DNA of 64,000 bases from Eonycteris spelaea (GCA_003508835.1 PUFA01000027.1:8246001-8310000); one strand, 5' to 3'; counted from the first letter of the stretch, positions 34,680-47,105 are shown. The notes: generated by a model not told the origin, from the letters alone. Numbers and translations are program-made.

Positions 34680-35490
34680 CCTAACTAGATTTTAGCTTCC
34701 TCTCAGAGCGCCTCCTCCTCCTTCCGGCCTTTTCTGTGAGGATCTCTACTATGTCACACAGGAAACTACGAGCGTCCGACTCGCAGTCTCCATCACCAGT
34801 CACCACCGTCGCCACTGTCACTACTGGTCATACCCTCCCGCTGCTGACCACCTCCCCGTCCTTCCTTCGTGTTTCCCGCATACTACCAGGCCCGCAGTCC
34901 AACGCTTCTCTTGGTCAGTTCTGACCGTCACAGTTTCTCAACAGCGTGATTTATACACACGTGCTTTGCCAGGCACACACGCTTGTTTCTGCTCTAGGGC
35001 TTTTCCTACTGCGTATTTCTGGCATGCTGTCAGTATCACATTCCCTTACAGTGGCCTCTCCCGACTTTCCAATTTAAGAAATCTCCCAGGTAGGGATGCC
35101 AGTTAAAATGCAGGAGGCTGAGTGAAATTCGAATTTCAGATAAGCAATGAACAATTTTTTGTGGGCGTTTAATAGTATGACCCAAATACCACATGGGACA
35201 TATTTATGCCCCATTATTCATTGTTTATCTAAAGTTCAAATTGAACTCAGCTTCCTATATTTTTGTTTGCTAAGCATGGCATCTCCTGGTATTTTTCAGT
35301 ACACACTCTGTTGTAATTTTCTTTTTGCACTCACCACTCATTGATTTAGTTGTATGTGTGTTTTTGCCTGTCTTCATAGGAATATAGGGTCCATGAGAGC
35401 AAAAACCCTGTCTGCCGTATTCCCCACCCTAGTCCCAGAATCTAGAACACTGCCTAGGGTATACTAGACATTCAATATACTCTCATCAGG
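34680..35490 (+). repeat. LINE2 fragment split by a palindromic element
   Basis: Weak L2 phrases precede 35090 (CTGCTCTAGGGCTTTTCC near 34991; CCTCTCCCGACTTTCC near 35055), and the clear L2 3' end follows 35330 (AGGGTCCATGAGAGCAAAAACC, GAACACTGCCTAGGGTA, ATTCAATATACTC). The foldback element at 35090-35290 lies between. The CpG-rich patch at 34700-34930 is part of this stretch; a 62-codon frame there is not a recognised protein. Confidence 0.55.
35090..35290. repeat. Palindromic (foldback) interspersed repeat
   Basis: CAGATAAGCAATGAACAA near 35138 is matched, inverted, by TTATTCATTGTTTATCTA near 35214, with further complementarity outward (GAATTTCAG / TAAAGTTCAAATT). Another copy lies at 52665-52855. 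This is a familiar mammalian near-palindromic DNA element whose name I cannot assert. Confidence 0.65.
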
Positions 35491-35564
35491 GGATGAAAAC
35501 ACATCATCCAAAGGCAATTGTCAATTCTAAGGATAGTATATTTTAATTTAAGAAAGACACATTA

Positions 35565-36300
35565 AAAAAAAATTCAATTACAGTTGACATCCAGTATTAG
35601 TTTTAGGTGTGCAGCACAGTAATCAGAAATTTGTAAAACTTACAGAGTGATGCCCCTGATAAGTCTAGTACCTACCTGACACCATACAGGTATTAAATTT
35701 TATTGACTATATTCCTTAAGCTGTACTTTACATCCCCATGATTGTTTTGTAACTGTCTATTTGTGCTTCTTAATTCCTTCACCTTTTTTACCCATTCCCA
35801 CAACCCCTCTCCCATCTGATGACCATAAGTTTGTTCTCTGTATCAATGAGTTTGTTTCTGTTTCCTTTGTTCATTTGTTTTGCTTTTAGATTTCACTTAT
35901 AAATGAAATCATACAGTATTTATCTCTCTGAATTTTTTTTTAGCGCCATAAGCTCTAAGTCCATCCATATTGTCACAAATGGTAAGATTTTATTCTTTTT
36001 TTATGGCCGACTAATATTCCATTGTATGTATGTACCACTTCTTTATCCAGTTGTCTATTGCTAGAACTTAGATTGCTTTCTGTAAATAACGCTGTAAATA
36101 GCTATTGTAAATAGTGCTGCAGCAAACATGGGGTGCATTATCTTTCTGAATTTATGTTTTGGATTTCTTCGGATGAATACGCAGAAGTGGGATTGCTGGG
36201 TCACATTTTAGTACTATTTTTAATTTTCTGAGGCACCTTCATACTGTTTTCCATAGTGGCTGCACCAATTTACATTTCTACCAACAGTGCTTGAGTTAAG
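35565..36300 (+). repeat. Old L1 (L1M) 3' region
   Basis: CAGTTGACATCCAGTATTAG, GCTGTACTTTACATCCCCATG, CCACAACCCCTCTCCC, CTAATATTCCATTGTATGTATG, ACGCAGAAGTGGGATTGCTGG and CCATAGTGGCTGCACCAATT appear in canonical order. Confidence 0.82.
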
Positions 36301-36581
36301 GTAAAGCATTTTAAGTGGAAATATTCTCTACCTGCTTTACATTTCATATCTCACCTTTCATGGAGTTCTATTGTCATGTAATTGTAGACTGCAGTTAGTT
36401 TATCCTTTACTGCTCCCAATTGTGCCCTTCAGAGCTTGTAGAATAAAAAAGGAGTCATATCAAGTTACAGAAAGAAAAGCTTCCCCAAGACTATCCTTAA
36501 AACAAAACAAAATAACAAAAAACAACCAAACCCCTATTGCATTATTTACTTTTAGTAATATGATGAAGGGAAAAGAGACCA

Positions 36582-36587
<6 letters not shown>

Positions 36588-36658
<71 letters not shown>

Positions 36659-36665
36659 AATATAT
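36588..36665. repeat. (CT)n followed by (TA)n
   Basis: About 17 CT units directly joined to a TA tract with a few phase breaks. Both strands carry spurious frames through it. Confidence 0.97.
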
Positions 36666-37380
36666 ACCATTTTTTAAAAAATAAAATTAATAAAACACTC
36701 AAGAATGCATAAAATTTTAACCCATAGGATATTGTCAGCACATTAGTCTTGGATTAACTTTAAATGTTTTCTGGTTAAAAATTAATTTGTTTTAATCAGC
36801 TTTCTGTAGTTTAAAGAAAGGTAAATTAATAGTGTTTCTTATTCATCCTAGTAAATGATTATTATTTTTTTTTTTATTTCTGAATATATGTTTCCTTGAG
36901 GTATAAGTTCCACAGAACAATCTTATTAATAGAATATAAAGTTCTATATGGTCTTTTTCACAAAAAGTTTCTACATCTTGAGGTGAAGTTGGCTAAGATA
37001 AAATGATCTGAGTCAAATTAGAGTTGAGCAATTATGAGGAGAATATAATCATTATGAACTGTTTTTTCAATAATTCAGGTCTTGTTTTCCTTAAATCCAG
37101 ATCTGGGGACCAGAGGATCTTAAATTACATTAACAGTTCCTAAAATGTACTTTGTTTATACAAAGTATAAATTGATGGTGGCAATGGTGTATGTGTGTAG
37201 AATCTAAAAGAAGTAGTACATGATTGAAACCTTTGATAGATGTGAACTCACCAGTTATTTTTACTCAATGAATGTGTAACTAGCAATATTTTACTTTCAA
37301 AACACAGATCTCTTTCGGACATTGATAATCACAGCATCTATCGCAATATTCAGAAACCCCCCTAATATTAACTGGGAATA
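36666..37380. other. Intergenic, no gene seen
   Basis: AT-rich; no repeat recognised. Confidence 0.4.
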
Positions 37381-38040
37381 TTTGATGTGGTAGCTTCTTT
37401 CACTGCAGCTGCTGAAGGTGGTTCAGCTCAATGAAAGGGCCTCCCTTCCTCAGTCCTGACAGCAACTAGGTTTTGCTTGAATGAAACAACAAAAAAGCAG
37501 GAGGCAGGAGAAAAGTTGAAAAGCAGGCAGGAGGCTCCACCATAATTCCCCATGGGCGTATCTCATCCTCTCTTCTGCTGATAATGCGTGTGCGTGTGTG
37601 CCCACACACACGTGCGTGCACATAGCTGTTGAAACCCCCTTCCTGTTGAACTGGGACGCAACTAAATGGGGAGGGAGTAGCTTTGGAGAGTTCGGAAATC
37701 TAAGAACACACTTCCTTTCCCACCACTTTCCGCTGAGTCAGTTCACTGCCCAGTGCTCGCAGGATCTAGAGGCCTTTGTGTTCAGATTATTTTACTAGTA
37801 CAAAAGCCACACCCTTGTGCTTCACAAACAGAACACTTTGTCCTTCCTGGAGGTCCTTGCTTTGACCACAGCCCTGGATTTTCACAGCTGCCTCACAGTG
37901 GCCTGCCTGCTGCAGTGTAAGGTGTTAGGCGAGTGAGGGTCTCCCTGTCATAATGCAGATTCTTACAATTGGGAACTCAGGGACCCGCATGCTGGTGGAG
38001 GCTTTAAGCAAAGATTAACTGTTCCTTAAAACAGGCTCAG
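37381..38040. other. Less AT-rich single-copy-looking segment
   Basis: Higher G+C than its surroundings and free of repeats I recognise apart from the alternating purine-pyrimidine tract at 37585-37622. It contains an AP-1-type TGAGTCA (37734-37740) close to ETS-like ACTTCCTTTCC (near 37710). A distal regulatory element is possible but this is only inference. Confidence 0.3.
37585..37622. repeat. TG/CA alternating inverted tract
   Basis: A TGCGTGTG...TGTG run is followed by CCCACACACAC and GTGCGTGCA. Alternating purine-pyrimidine with an inverted centre. Confidence 0.85.
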
Positions 38041-38394
38041 GAATCCATATATTATACGTGCACACAAAGTGCAGTGTCAGTGAGAAATAAATGGATTAAT
38101 GTGTTTTGATTTAGAAAAAAATTATACTTTTATTTTTAATAATACCTATTTATTTATAGCAAATGCCTATTTATATATGTTAGGATAGCAAATGACCCAC
38201 TGGTCTACACAGGCAGCTGTAGGGAGGCAGTGGTACAGTAGAAGGAAGGCTAAACCAGGAGACTGAGCTGCAGCCTAAACGTCCTGCTTTCCAACACAGC
38301 AACAACATCTTCCTGAGACTTTAATCTCCTCTTCTCCTCAAACCCTGTTATAGGGTCAGGTGCATCTTATGTAATGTTGCATTCTGAACTCAGT

Positions 38395-39115
38395 ATGATA
38401 GATAATACAGAACTATCTTTTACTGAATGGTGACTACAGACACTATGCTAAATGTTATTAAAACAACAAAATTCAACTGAGTAAATGTGAAGATTTAATT
38501 GGCTTTATTAAGTGATTCAGGAATGGGACAGCATCCCATTTAGGAACTGGAAGGGTGCTCAGAGGAGGATTGTATAAAAATTGAAGGTTTTTATAGGAAG
38601 AAGAGTGAGGCAAAGGAACTAGTAACCAAAGAAAAGAAAGGATCATGTTCAGACCAGGCCATCTTCTTTTAGGGGGAAGGGAAGGGAAGGCAAGAGTTTT
38701 ATCATGCAGATTCCTCTTCTTTTTATGGGGGCCGGAGAGGGCCCACATGACAAATTACCTTAATGGTGCTTGATGAAAAAACACCAGATGAGTTGATTAA
38801 GATTATATTTCTGGGAGAGATTGAAGCTGCAGTTAGATCTAGGTTTTAAACCTAGGTTTGGTATCATGAGCTTTGAACAGGAGTGACACCCTTTTGGGCC
38901 TGTGGTTTTCACTTTGACAATGCTATGTATATTTTCTCATTTCATTCTCTACAAAACTTCATGAAGCAACTTCTGTTGTAATCCTCTTTTGACTAAGGAG
39001 GACGGAGAGAGGCTTAGAAGTGTTAAATCTCTAGTCATGGTCACTCTGTTCATAATGGGAAGAACGAGGGTTCCAGCAAGGCCTTGTAGAATCCAGAGCT
39101 CATGATCTTAACCAG
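38395..39115 (-). repeat. MIR SINE split by an LTR
   Basis: ACTATGCTAAATG (to 38454) ends the left part; the right part resumes with TGCTATGTATATTTTCTCATTTC, CTAAGGAGGACGGAGAGAGGC and GAACGAGGGTTCCAGC, which follow the reverse MIR consensus. The LTR at 38451-38919 separates them. Confidence 0.6.
38451..38919 (-). mobile_element. Solo LTR (old endogenous retrovirus)
   Basis: About 469 bp, beginning AATGTTATTAAAAC and ending GACA. On the - strand an AATAAAGCC poly(A) signal is visible (TTTATT at 38504). ATGCTA flanks both sides (38445-38450 and 38920-38925), a 6-bp target duplication. No internal retroviral sequence is present. The family is not asserted. Confidence 0.65.
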
Positions 39116-39829
39116 TAAGAAATTCAGCTCTTTAATTACCCCAACCTTTGCATCAAGGAGCGCTTGGGTTGGCAGGCTGTTCACAGGGGTCCAGAGGACT
39201 TGCACTAAAATCCTGGCATAAGAAGCATGTTGTTTATTTATATTGGATGCTTATTGGAGGAGAGGATAATGTCGATAGATATCACTAGATAGTGAAATAC
39301 CTCCTCCCACGGGCCTTAGAAGCTCCCTTCTTCCCACCCTTGGCAGAATTACCACTATCTCTTCTATTGCTTTGCAGCCTTCATAAAACAATCTGGGGCA
39401 TAATTGCCGCCTTGGCCAAGGAGACCTTGTTATAGTCTTCTTTTTCACTATCAGACCCCCCTCTCCACCCAGAATAGGTTTAACTGTTGTCAATCAAATG
39501 ATATTCCTAACCCTTCTGCAAAGTGAATCTCGAAAATTTTATTATTAACATTTTCCTAAAGTCTCACACTTAGAGTAATGTTAGCCATTTCAGTCACTGC
39601 AAGAAATGTTGTGAAACAACCTGCTCTTGTGTTTTTTTCATAGCAAAATCCATTCGGGTCTGTCTGAAGTATTTTTTTTTTTTAATTTTTGGTTTACATA
39701 TGCTTATCTTTTATTTTCAATAGGTGACTTTCATGTTGGCCCAAAACAGTACAAATACCATTCATTTGGTGAGCTATTTGTTTATTTTTAAGAGTGAGGT
39801 GATTTGATCACTCGTTTGGAAACACTCTA
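39116..39829. other. Intergenic, no gene seen
   Basis: Unassigned sequence with a T run (39670-39684). Confidence 0.4.
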
Positions 39830-40110
39830 ATCTCACGGCTTCTGTGGCCCCACAGTTATCTAACTTACTTTCTGCTTCATTCGCTGTTCCTCCTCCTTGC
39901 TTGCCTTGGCTGGTTTTTCCTTCTCTACTCAACTGCTAAACGCCGGGGGGACCTTGGATTTGGCTTTGATCTCTCTCCTCTATCCGTTCTGTATCTCTTT
40001 CTCACCTCATCTAGCCCCGCACATTTAAAAACCGTCTCTACACTGGTGAATCCTGACATCTCTCCTAATTCCACATGTATGTCTCGTTCACGGCTCCCAC
40101 CATCTGCCCT
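39830..40110 (+). repeat. LINE2-like fragment
   Basis: ACCTTGGATTTGGCTTTGATC, CTCACCTCATCTAGCC and AAACCGTCTCTACACTGGTG in that order resemble an internal L2 region. Diverged. Confidence 0.45.
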
Positions 40111-42085
40111 TTTGGTCAAGCTATTTTGTGGTCTCTTGTTTCTGCATCAACCCACATCTCTTTCATATTTTTTCCCTGTACAGACTCGCTTTTCTGCTGC
40201 ATGGTATGTCCCAGTGCTGGCAGCCAGGAGAGAGGGACTGAGGCTTCTGAATTCCAACTCCAACCCTGGCTTAGGAAAGAGAGTCATTTGGATGAGCTCT
40301 TGTTACACTGATCCACAACAGCCAGAATGGGACAAAGGTCTCGTTCTATAATCAGGCCTGTTGTGGGACAGGCAATTTTCAAAGAAGGGGGTTGGTGATG
40401 CTTGAGTTGAACAGACCCTAATAATGTTTACTATGCAATCTTACCAAATTTTCAATAATTTTTTATATTAACTGGAATACTCGTAAAGAATCAGAAAGGG
40501 TAATATTTTTATCAATAATGATTATTGTCGAAAGACTTCTTTTTTTCTGCTCTATCATTTCTTCTTTTTCCTGATTGATTAAGAAAGAACTTAGACTCTA
40601 TGATTTCCCTACCCTCCTTGCCATAAGCTTTTTCCTCTAAGCTCAGCTTGGGAAATTTTGTTTTATTTCGTTTGTTCCCTGAATATGCATGCCTAGTTTA
40701 GACTACCTGCTTTTGCCGAGTAGGCCTTTGAGAAGTAATCAAATATACTAGGAGTGGTGGTAACTAAGTAGCCTTGAATTCAACGGACTCTGCTAACGTT
40801 GATTTACTTATAACCTTTATAGTATGATCCTAAGTAATTGAAAGAAATGTACAACTATAGAAATTCCCCCAAAGAGAAGACATCTAGAGAGAGGAAAAAG
40901 CAGACCAAATACTCCTAATTTTAACAATTTAGTGAAAATCTGATGGTATTTACCTTTCCTGTGGCCAGGATTTTGATCTATATCAAATCACTGAGCACAT
41001 CACAAAAAGAAAAACTGGGTTGTACACTCTGATCTGTCCTTCTACGGGAAAGTTGCATTCATGCCAGAAAAGAAGGGGACGGTCTCTCTTTTCTTGAAGT
41101 AGAATTACTCATCTTATTTCTTACATCATCATCCATCTCTCAGTAGTAATTTTCAAACGGGAAATCTGTTGTGTTTTTTTTTTTTTTTCTGGGATGGGCT
41201 TTCCTGTCTAGCAATGTGACTATTTTCATTTAATAATTCCATAATTGTTATGGAAATTCCCTTTGAAAAGCATCACTTAAGAAAATTGTGAAACATTTCT
41301 GCCTAAACTTCTTAAAGGATACATGTGCCACACCAAGGATAAATGATGTAAAATTGCTTTTCTACGACATTGTTGCCTTTAGAGAGAAATTAAAGCAATG
41401 TTTTAGTAACCTGTTGATTCACAGATTAAACATCACCTTCATAGACTGACAACAATTTGCTATCAATTTCATGTGATAGCAAAATTGTTTTGATTACTTA
41501 AAAAAAAGTCACAATACAAAAGATGGTATAACTGTAATTTCCTCACCTTTCCTCCTGTGTCTAATCCCAGTTATACACCAAAACTAAGAAACAGAAGTCA
41601 TTGGATGTTGGAGATTCACAAGCCAAGCAAATGAAAACTGGAGAATAAAAAAAAGGAGATGAGTCATAAAATATATTTTGTGTTAGTTAAAATCTGTTTA
41701 TCCTCATGAATGATATTTCTAGCAGTTTTTAAGCAAACTGACGAAAAAAATCTTTGGTAGAATAATAAAGACTGGAGAAGACTCCGATAGGGGACCCCGC
41801 TCTGCTTTCTTCCCGTTTTCTTCAATGACTATTCAATTCCTGAAAAAAATGGGGAAAAGTCACTGACAGACCTTCAAAATTTTCCCAGAAGGAGAGAGTA
41901 TAAACTTTCCTCAGAACACTTGCTTTGGTCAGGTGAGTTTGGAGATCACTGTTCTATACATACTCCATGATTTCAGCCATGGCCCAGACATCTTCTTAAG
42001 TGTCAGTCCCAAACAGCCAGCCACCTTTGGAACATGTCCTCCTGGAATTTCCATAGGCAAATCAAACTAAACCTGAAGTCATAGT
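40111..42085. other. Intergenic, no gene seen
   Basis: Mostly unassigned AT-rich sequence with a T run (41173-41188). A 101-codon frame near 40046-40351 has no family resemblance and no supporting splice or promoter signal. Confidence 0.45.
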
Positions 42086-42089
42086 TTTT

Positions 42090-42665
42090 TCTCTCTATGT
42101 CTGTTTTCCCCCATTTATTTCCTGCCAATTATCCTGTTGCCCAAATCAGAAAACTCTATCCCTTCCACTTACCCCTCTTTGTCACCTCCCGACACGCCTT
42201 GATCGAAATTATCCAGTTCATTTCATTCTGTGCCTTTGTGATCTCTCTGATACACTCTCTTTCTCTCTCTGGTCAATCAGTCCACTGTCCAGATTCTGAC
42301 TTGTTCATCTGTGTTCATTCTCCTCCTCTTCCTCTAATTCATCCTTCACCCTGTTGACACAAATGTCCTACAAAAATCTGCCCTTATTTAAAATATTTAA
42401 ATGGCTCCTCTTTTTGATAAAATTCCTACCTCTATTCTTTTCCCTCAGATCCTCTGTCTCCCTTATGTGAACTCTGCGCTTCATAAGTGTCCTGAAGTTG
42501 ATACTCTCTCATTTCATTACTGACTGCAAGTACTGATTTACAGCAAACACCTTTACTTCCTTGTGTGATTGGCCAAGTCTTCTCATTCAAAGCTCAGCTC
42601 TTGTGTAACTTTCCCGACACTTCTATCTCCACCTCTCTAAGTAATGTGCCCTCTTTTATGCTTCC
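42090..42665 (+). repeat. LINE2 fragment
   Basis: AAAGCTCAGCTCTTGTGTAACTTTCCCGACAC in parts, AATGGCTCCTCTTTTTGAT and CTTTGTCACCTCCCGACACGCC follow the L2 3' order. Confidence 0.6.
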
Positions 42666-42694
42666 TAAACATAGCTCTGACACAACACTAAAAG

Positions 42695-42925
42695 GCAATG
42701 ACATACTCTGTAGCTGAAAGATTGCCACTGGAATCAAACAGATCTAGGTTTGAATTATCAGTCTACCATTTGTTAAATAGAAACAGAGAAATATAATTTA
42801 ACCTCAATATCCTTTAATTTTTTTTATCTGTAATTAATTATATTAATAATACCTGCCATATGGAGTCTATGTAAGTTTTAAGTAAAATAAAGTATATAAG
42901 GCATAAAGCAATAGTGCCTGTTATG
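42695..42925 (+). repeat. MIR SINE
   Basis: TTGCCACTGGAATCAAACAG, CTAGGTTTGAATTATCAGTC, and later AATACCTGCCATATGGAG and TAGTGCCTGTTATGATAGG follow the MIR consensus. Confidence 0.65.
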
Positions 42926-43130
42926 ATAGGCAGATGTAGTGGGCTCTCCTTTAACCGTAGTTATGTGTGTTCTCCTTGGGGTTCTCAGGGCTGGAACAGG
43001 AGTGGCACTCAGATATGCTGACAGGATGTCAGCTTTTGACATTGTTGTCAACTTTCTCTGGGCTTGGATTTCCTTACACAATTCTCATTTATAGTCCTCA
43101 TCATTCTGGCTGCTATTTTTTTGTATGTTT

Positions 43131-43593
43131 TGTTGGGAGTTCCTCACATATGAAGGGGGGGTTCAGTGTTGGAGGCTTGCAAATTAAACTTGCAAAAGAC
43201 TGATTCACAGGGGAAAAAAGCATATAATTTTATTTTTCATTTTACATGCATGGTGGCACAACAGAAAAGAACTGAAAACCCAAAGAAGCAGTTAGACTTG
43301 ATGGCTCATGTACCATTTTAACAAAGGGCAGTGAATTATGGGAACATGACATATATGGCAAATATTGGTTGTTTAACAAGGTTTGTTATACAAATTCATC
43401 TTTTTGCTATCTCTGGTATTCTTGGTACAGAAGCAGGGAAACGTGTTTACAAAGGGAAATTTATGTCCTGATTTTAGGCAGAAAAAGGAGAGCAGAGAGC
43501 TTTTCCTCTGTCTGCTGTTTCTCAGCTGACTTTAGCTCAAAATCCTTATGCCAGAGCAACATGTTTTGAGGTGGCATAATCTGATCCCATTCA
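43131..43593 (-). mobile_element. Solo LTR with target duplication
   Basis: 463 bp from TGTTGGGAG to CCCATTCA. TATGTTT lies immediately on each side (43124-43130 and 43594-43600). On the - strand AATAAA appears (TTTATTTTT near 43231). Its right end (ATCCTTATGCCAGAGCAACATG, then GAGGTGGCATAATCTG) matches that of 51585-52128, so both belong to one family. Confidence 0.75.
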
Positions 43594-43600
43594 TATGTTT

Positions 43601-44040
43601 ACCCTTTAATGTTAATCGGGCCCTGTCCTTATACTCCATCTTTTTATCTCATTCTCTCCTTTTCCTGGAATTTCGTAAAGCTTAATCGAGCAATTGCATG
43701 GGTCACCTGCGTTCTCTTTCCTGGATACATGCAGAGTAAGGATGGTTGGAGTAAGAGAGAGACGGGATGATGAATCTGCATTTTCAACAAGTCCGTCAAG
43801 TAAATCTTGGAGAAATTGCACTGGGAAACGTTGGCCTTAGAGATTTTGTTCTCCCCTGTAGCTTTTATTACCACACGCTTCCTAAAGATTTTCAAATTCT
43901 CCTCCTCCTCCTCCCAGACCTTGCTGTTGGACTCGCAACCCATATAGTCAACAGCCTCTTTGTCATTTCCCTTTGGAAGTTTTTTCAGGTAACACGTTCA
44001 AAAGTAAAATTTTCATACTCCTCTGCTAAGTAATTTTTAT
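43601..44040. other. Intergenic, no gene seen
   Basis: Unassigned. Short overlapping frames on both strands are chance. Confidence 0.4.
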
Positions 44041-45105
44041 CTTATAGGAAGCAACATCTACCCGAATGTTCAAACAGGGATCAGCGCTCTCCTCCCTCTT
44101 ACCTCCTGGACTCCAGCTCTCGTATATATGTGAATGTATGTCGTATCTCTTAAATCTTCACTCCTCTCTGACCCCATTGCCACACCCCTAGTTTAAGCCA
44201 CAGTATCCTTTATCCAAATTTCTATAAAAGGCTTCTAACTAATTTTCTGTTATCCACAATAAGTAGTGATAGAGTATAGGTATTAAAGTCTGATTTCTAG
44301 GTTTCAAAATCCCTGCTTGTTGACACCTTTCTCAGCCTCAGTTTCTTCTTCTATTGAGAGGGGATAAACTAGTATTTACCTCAAAGAGTTTTCGTGAGGG
44401 TTACTTAAGGTGACATGTAAGGCTCTTTGTATTGTGTAGGGCATATGGGAAGCTCACAATTGTTGGTTGTTGCCATGATCCACTGCTACCCCTCTAGCCC
44501 ACTAACAACCCAACATTAGTGATCTTTTAAAATTGCAAATCAAATTAAGTTATATTTCTACTAAAAACGTTTTCATGGCCTGGCGACATCTTTAGAATAT
44601 TGACTTCTATAAGGCTTGCATGACCTTCTATGACTTGTCTAGCCAGAATTTGAGGTCTAAATTCTTTTATTAGTCTTCTTTTGATTCTCCCCTCTCCCCC
44701 ACTATCCAGCAATTCTGTACTTCTTTCATCACTAAAAGTAGTACACTCTCTTTTGCATCCAGGCTTGCACCTTTAGAGTCTTTCTTCTCTGGTATGTAGT
44801 CCTGCCACTTGCCACCCCAAGTCCCTCAGCCTTCCGTTGTTTAGAGAATTCAACTCTTCTATTAGTTTTTTTTTTTTTCTTCTAATAGGCTTTAGGGACG
44901 CCCCCCCCCAAAAAAATAAACTTAATTGAGGGGGGTCGTTCCTTTGGATTCAGTTTTTCCTTTTTGTAGCTTTATCACAATTGTAATTTCTTCCTTTGTT
45001 TCACTTTGATGATGGGGAACATATCTGTCTTCTTCAGGGTTGTATACTCCAGAGCATAGCATCTTGAAGACACTCAAAAATATTCTTTAACTGAATGAAT
45101 ATTAA
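44041..45105 (+). repeat. LINE2 fragment split by a MIR
   Basis: TGGACTCCAGCTCTCGTATATATG near 44108, then after the MIR AAGGCTTGCATGACCTTC and AGTCCTGCCACTTGCCACC, and a late GGGAACATATCTGTCTTC with CAGAGCATAGCATCTTG, follow L2 from internal to 3' end. Confidence 0.55.
44255..44480 (+). repeat. MIR SINE inside L2
   Basis: AAGTCTGATTTCTAGGTTTC, TTTCTCAGCCTCAGTTTCTTC and GTTTTCGTGAGGGTTAC follow the MIR order. Confidence 0.65.
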
Positions 45106-47105
45106 GATCAAAATATTGATAATGTCTCATTTATCCTTTGCATTTTTCTTCTCTCTTGAATCAAAATTTTATTTTCTCTAGAGTCTCACTTTGGTTATTA
45201 GATTTTAATTAGTATTAAGAACAACTGAACAATGTTCTAAAAATCTTGAATTTCTCTCAGAAATGTCTACATTTTGTAAAAATTTTCCTTAGAAAATAAG
45301 TTCCCAGGAATTAGACCTTTTTGATACTGAGTAAATAAGTCAATAAATTTGTGTTCTTGATTATGAAAACATTTTTAAATCATGTACAGTAATTGCTATT
45401 TTATTTAATATGACAAAACTGTTTTCAGACATATTTTGCCCTTGGGAAAAAGATACTAGGTTATATCTGGATAGAATTAAATTTTTTTTTTTTAGGACTA
45501 AATATTTTATAAAATATATTTTAATTATGGTTAACCTTTTCTAATCTTTAATATGATAGTTTTACAGAGAGAATTGATTCAATATAGGGTCTACTGAAGG
45601 AATCAGGACCCTTTAGCTTGTTTTATGTTTTACTTTTTTTTTTTTTTGAACAGCAAGTAGAGTCTTTAGCCTTTTCTTCCTCTAGACATGTAGCAAGTCA
45701 TCGGATTTGTCCACAGCTGCCCTTTTCATTGTTTTGTTGCTTATTCTACCTTTAAAAAAAAAATCCCTTCACTTGTCCCATACAGCTCGTTAGAACCCCC
45801 ACCCTTTTGATTAGTTATACTCTCTTGGACCCTGAGCTTCCAAGCCAAATTGGAAGCACCCGAATTGCCTCCAAGATTTATAGCCTAGGGTGGTAGCTAT
45901 AAACAGCCCATTTCTGTCTACATTTAAGTTTAAAAGAAAAAGAAAGGGAAAAATGGAGTGTTGCTGTGGATAAGGTCAGAAGTAAGGTTTGTGAGTAATG
46001 TAATTCTGGTAGGACTGCTGACCAGCTGCTAGATAGAAATATTGCGAGGAAAGAAAATTTAAGCCCTAGGCCACCACGATTTCTGCACTGTCATAAATCT
46101 TGATACCTATGACTCTAATATCTTTTATTTCACAGAGTCCCTCTGTGCCTCAGATATTAACTCTTCTCCCAGGATGTACATAGGTGTTTCTGAAATAAAG
46201 AAACCACATATCAACATGGTTAAGTAATGTACCAGGATGCCTCTGCACAGTAAGTTGGGGTGGGGGCTGGGTGGTGATGTTTAAAACCCAGATTTTTTTG
46301 ACTGTGGAGTCTGTTCACTTTCAGGGTACCTCACTGCTTTCACTCAACAAGCAGAGCAAGAGAGCTCTATATCCAAGTAGCTGATTTCATAAACAAGCCT
46401 TAATTTTTTTATATCTGTTGCAGCTCTCTGCCCCTCCCCCACCAGGCAGTACGCATAGGCTCCTCTTTGGTTGGCTTTCCCTACTACTCCACACCTTTTG
46501 GGAGGTGGCCTTCCTTGGAGGCACTGGTGTTATCAAAGTACTATTTCCATTAAGGGATAAGTCTGCTAAGAGCAAGCTTTGTTTATAATAAAATAGTCTA
46601 TTTTTGTACAAGGTATGATGAGGATGGCCTTAGCCAAAAATACATCACAGAAATCCTATCAATAAACATTTGTTCCTTTGACTTTCTGGGAAGCTTAAAA
46701 CTATAATATTTCTGGAGGGTTAATACTTTTTGCTATTGTTCAGTTTGAACCAAATGCTTTAGTCAATAGTTTTCCTTCTACCAATAAACTAAGATCAGTT
46801 TTCCTGGGTGAAGGTAAGATTTAACGGTATGAAGTGGGATGGAGGGAGTGAGAGCAAAAGATAGGTGGAGATGCCTGCTGACATGTTCATGACATTCAGC
46901 TTTGGAGTCGAGCCCTTTCTAAGGAGAGCAATCAGAACTGCCAAGGTTGGCAAAACCTGCTGCTCCTTGAGAGCCGGTCACATGAGGCACAAGGAAGACA
47001 GGCCTGAGTCTTGGAGATACATGTTTCCCAGTCTCAGTAAGGGCAGTCCCTGAACTCTGAAAACATGATAATTGCATTCCCATCTTTGCCCAGTAGTTTT
47101 TCCAT
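45106..47105. other. Intergenic, no gene seen
   Basis: Mostly unassigned sequence with T runs at 45481-45493 and 45637-45648. No gene signal. Confidence 0.45.

Noticed and set aside
34736..34924. 62-codon frame containing MSHRK, reminiscent of the start of ribosomal protein L3
   Set aside because: The similarity stops after five residues, and the stretch lies in L2-like sequence; no processed pseudogene could be supported.
36371..36741. Frames of about 100 codons with Ser-Leu or Arg-Glu runs
   Set aside because: They are translations of the CT and TA tracts.
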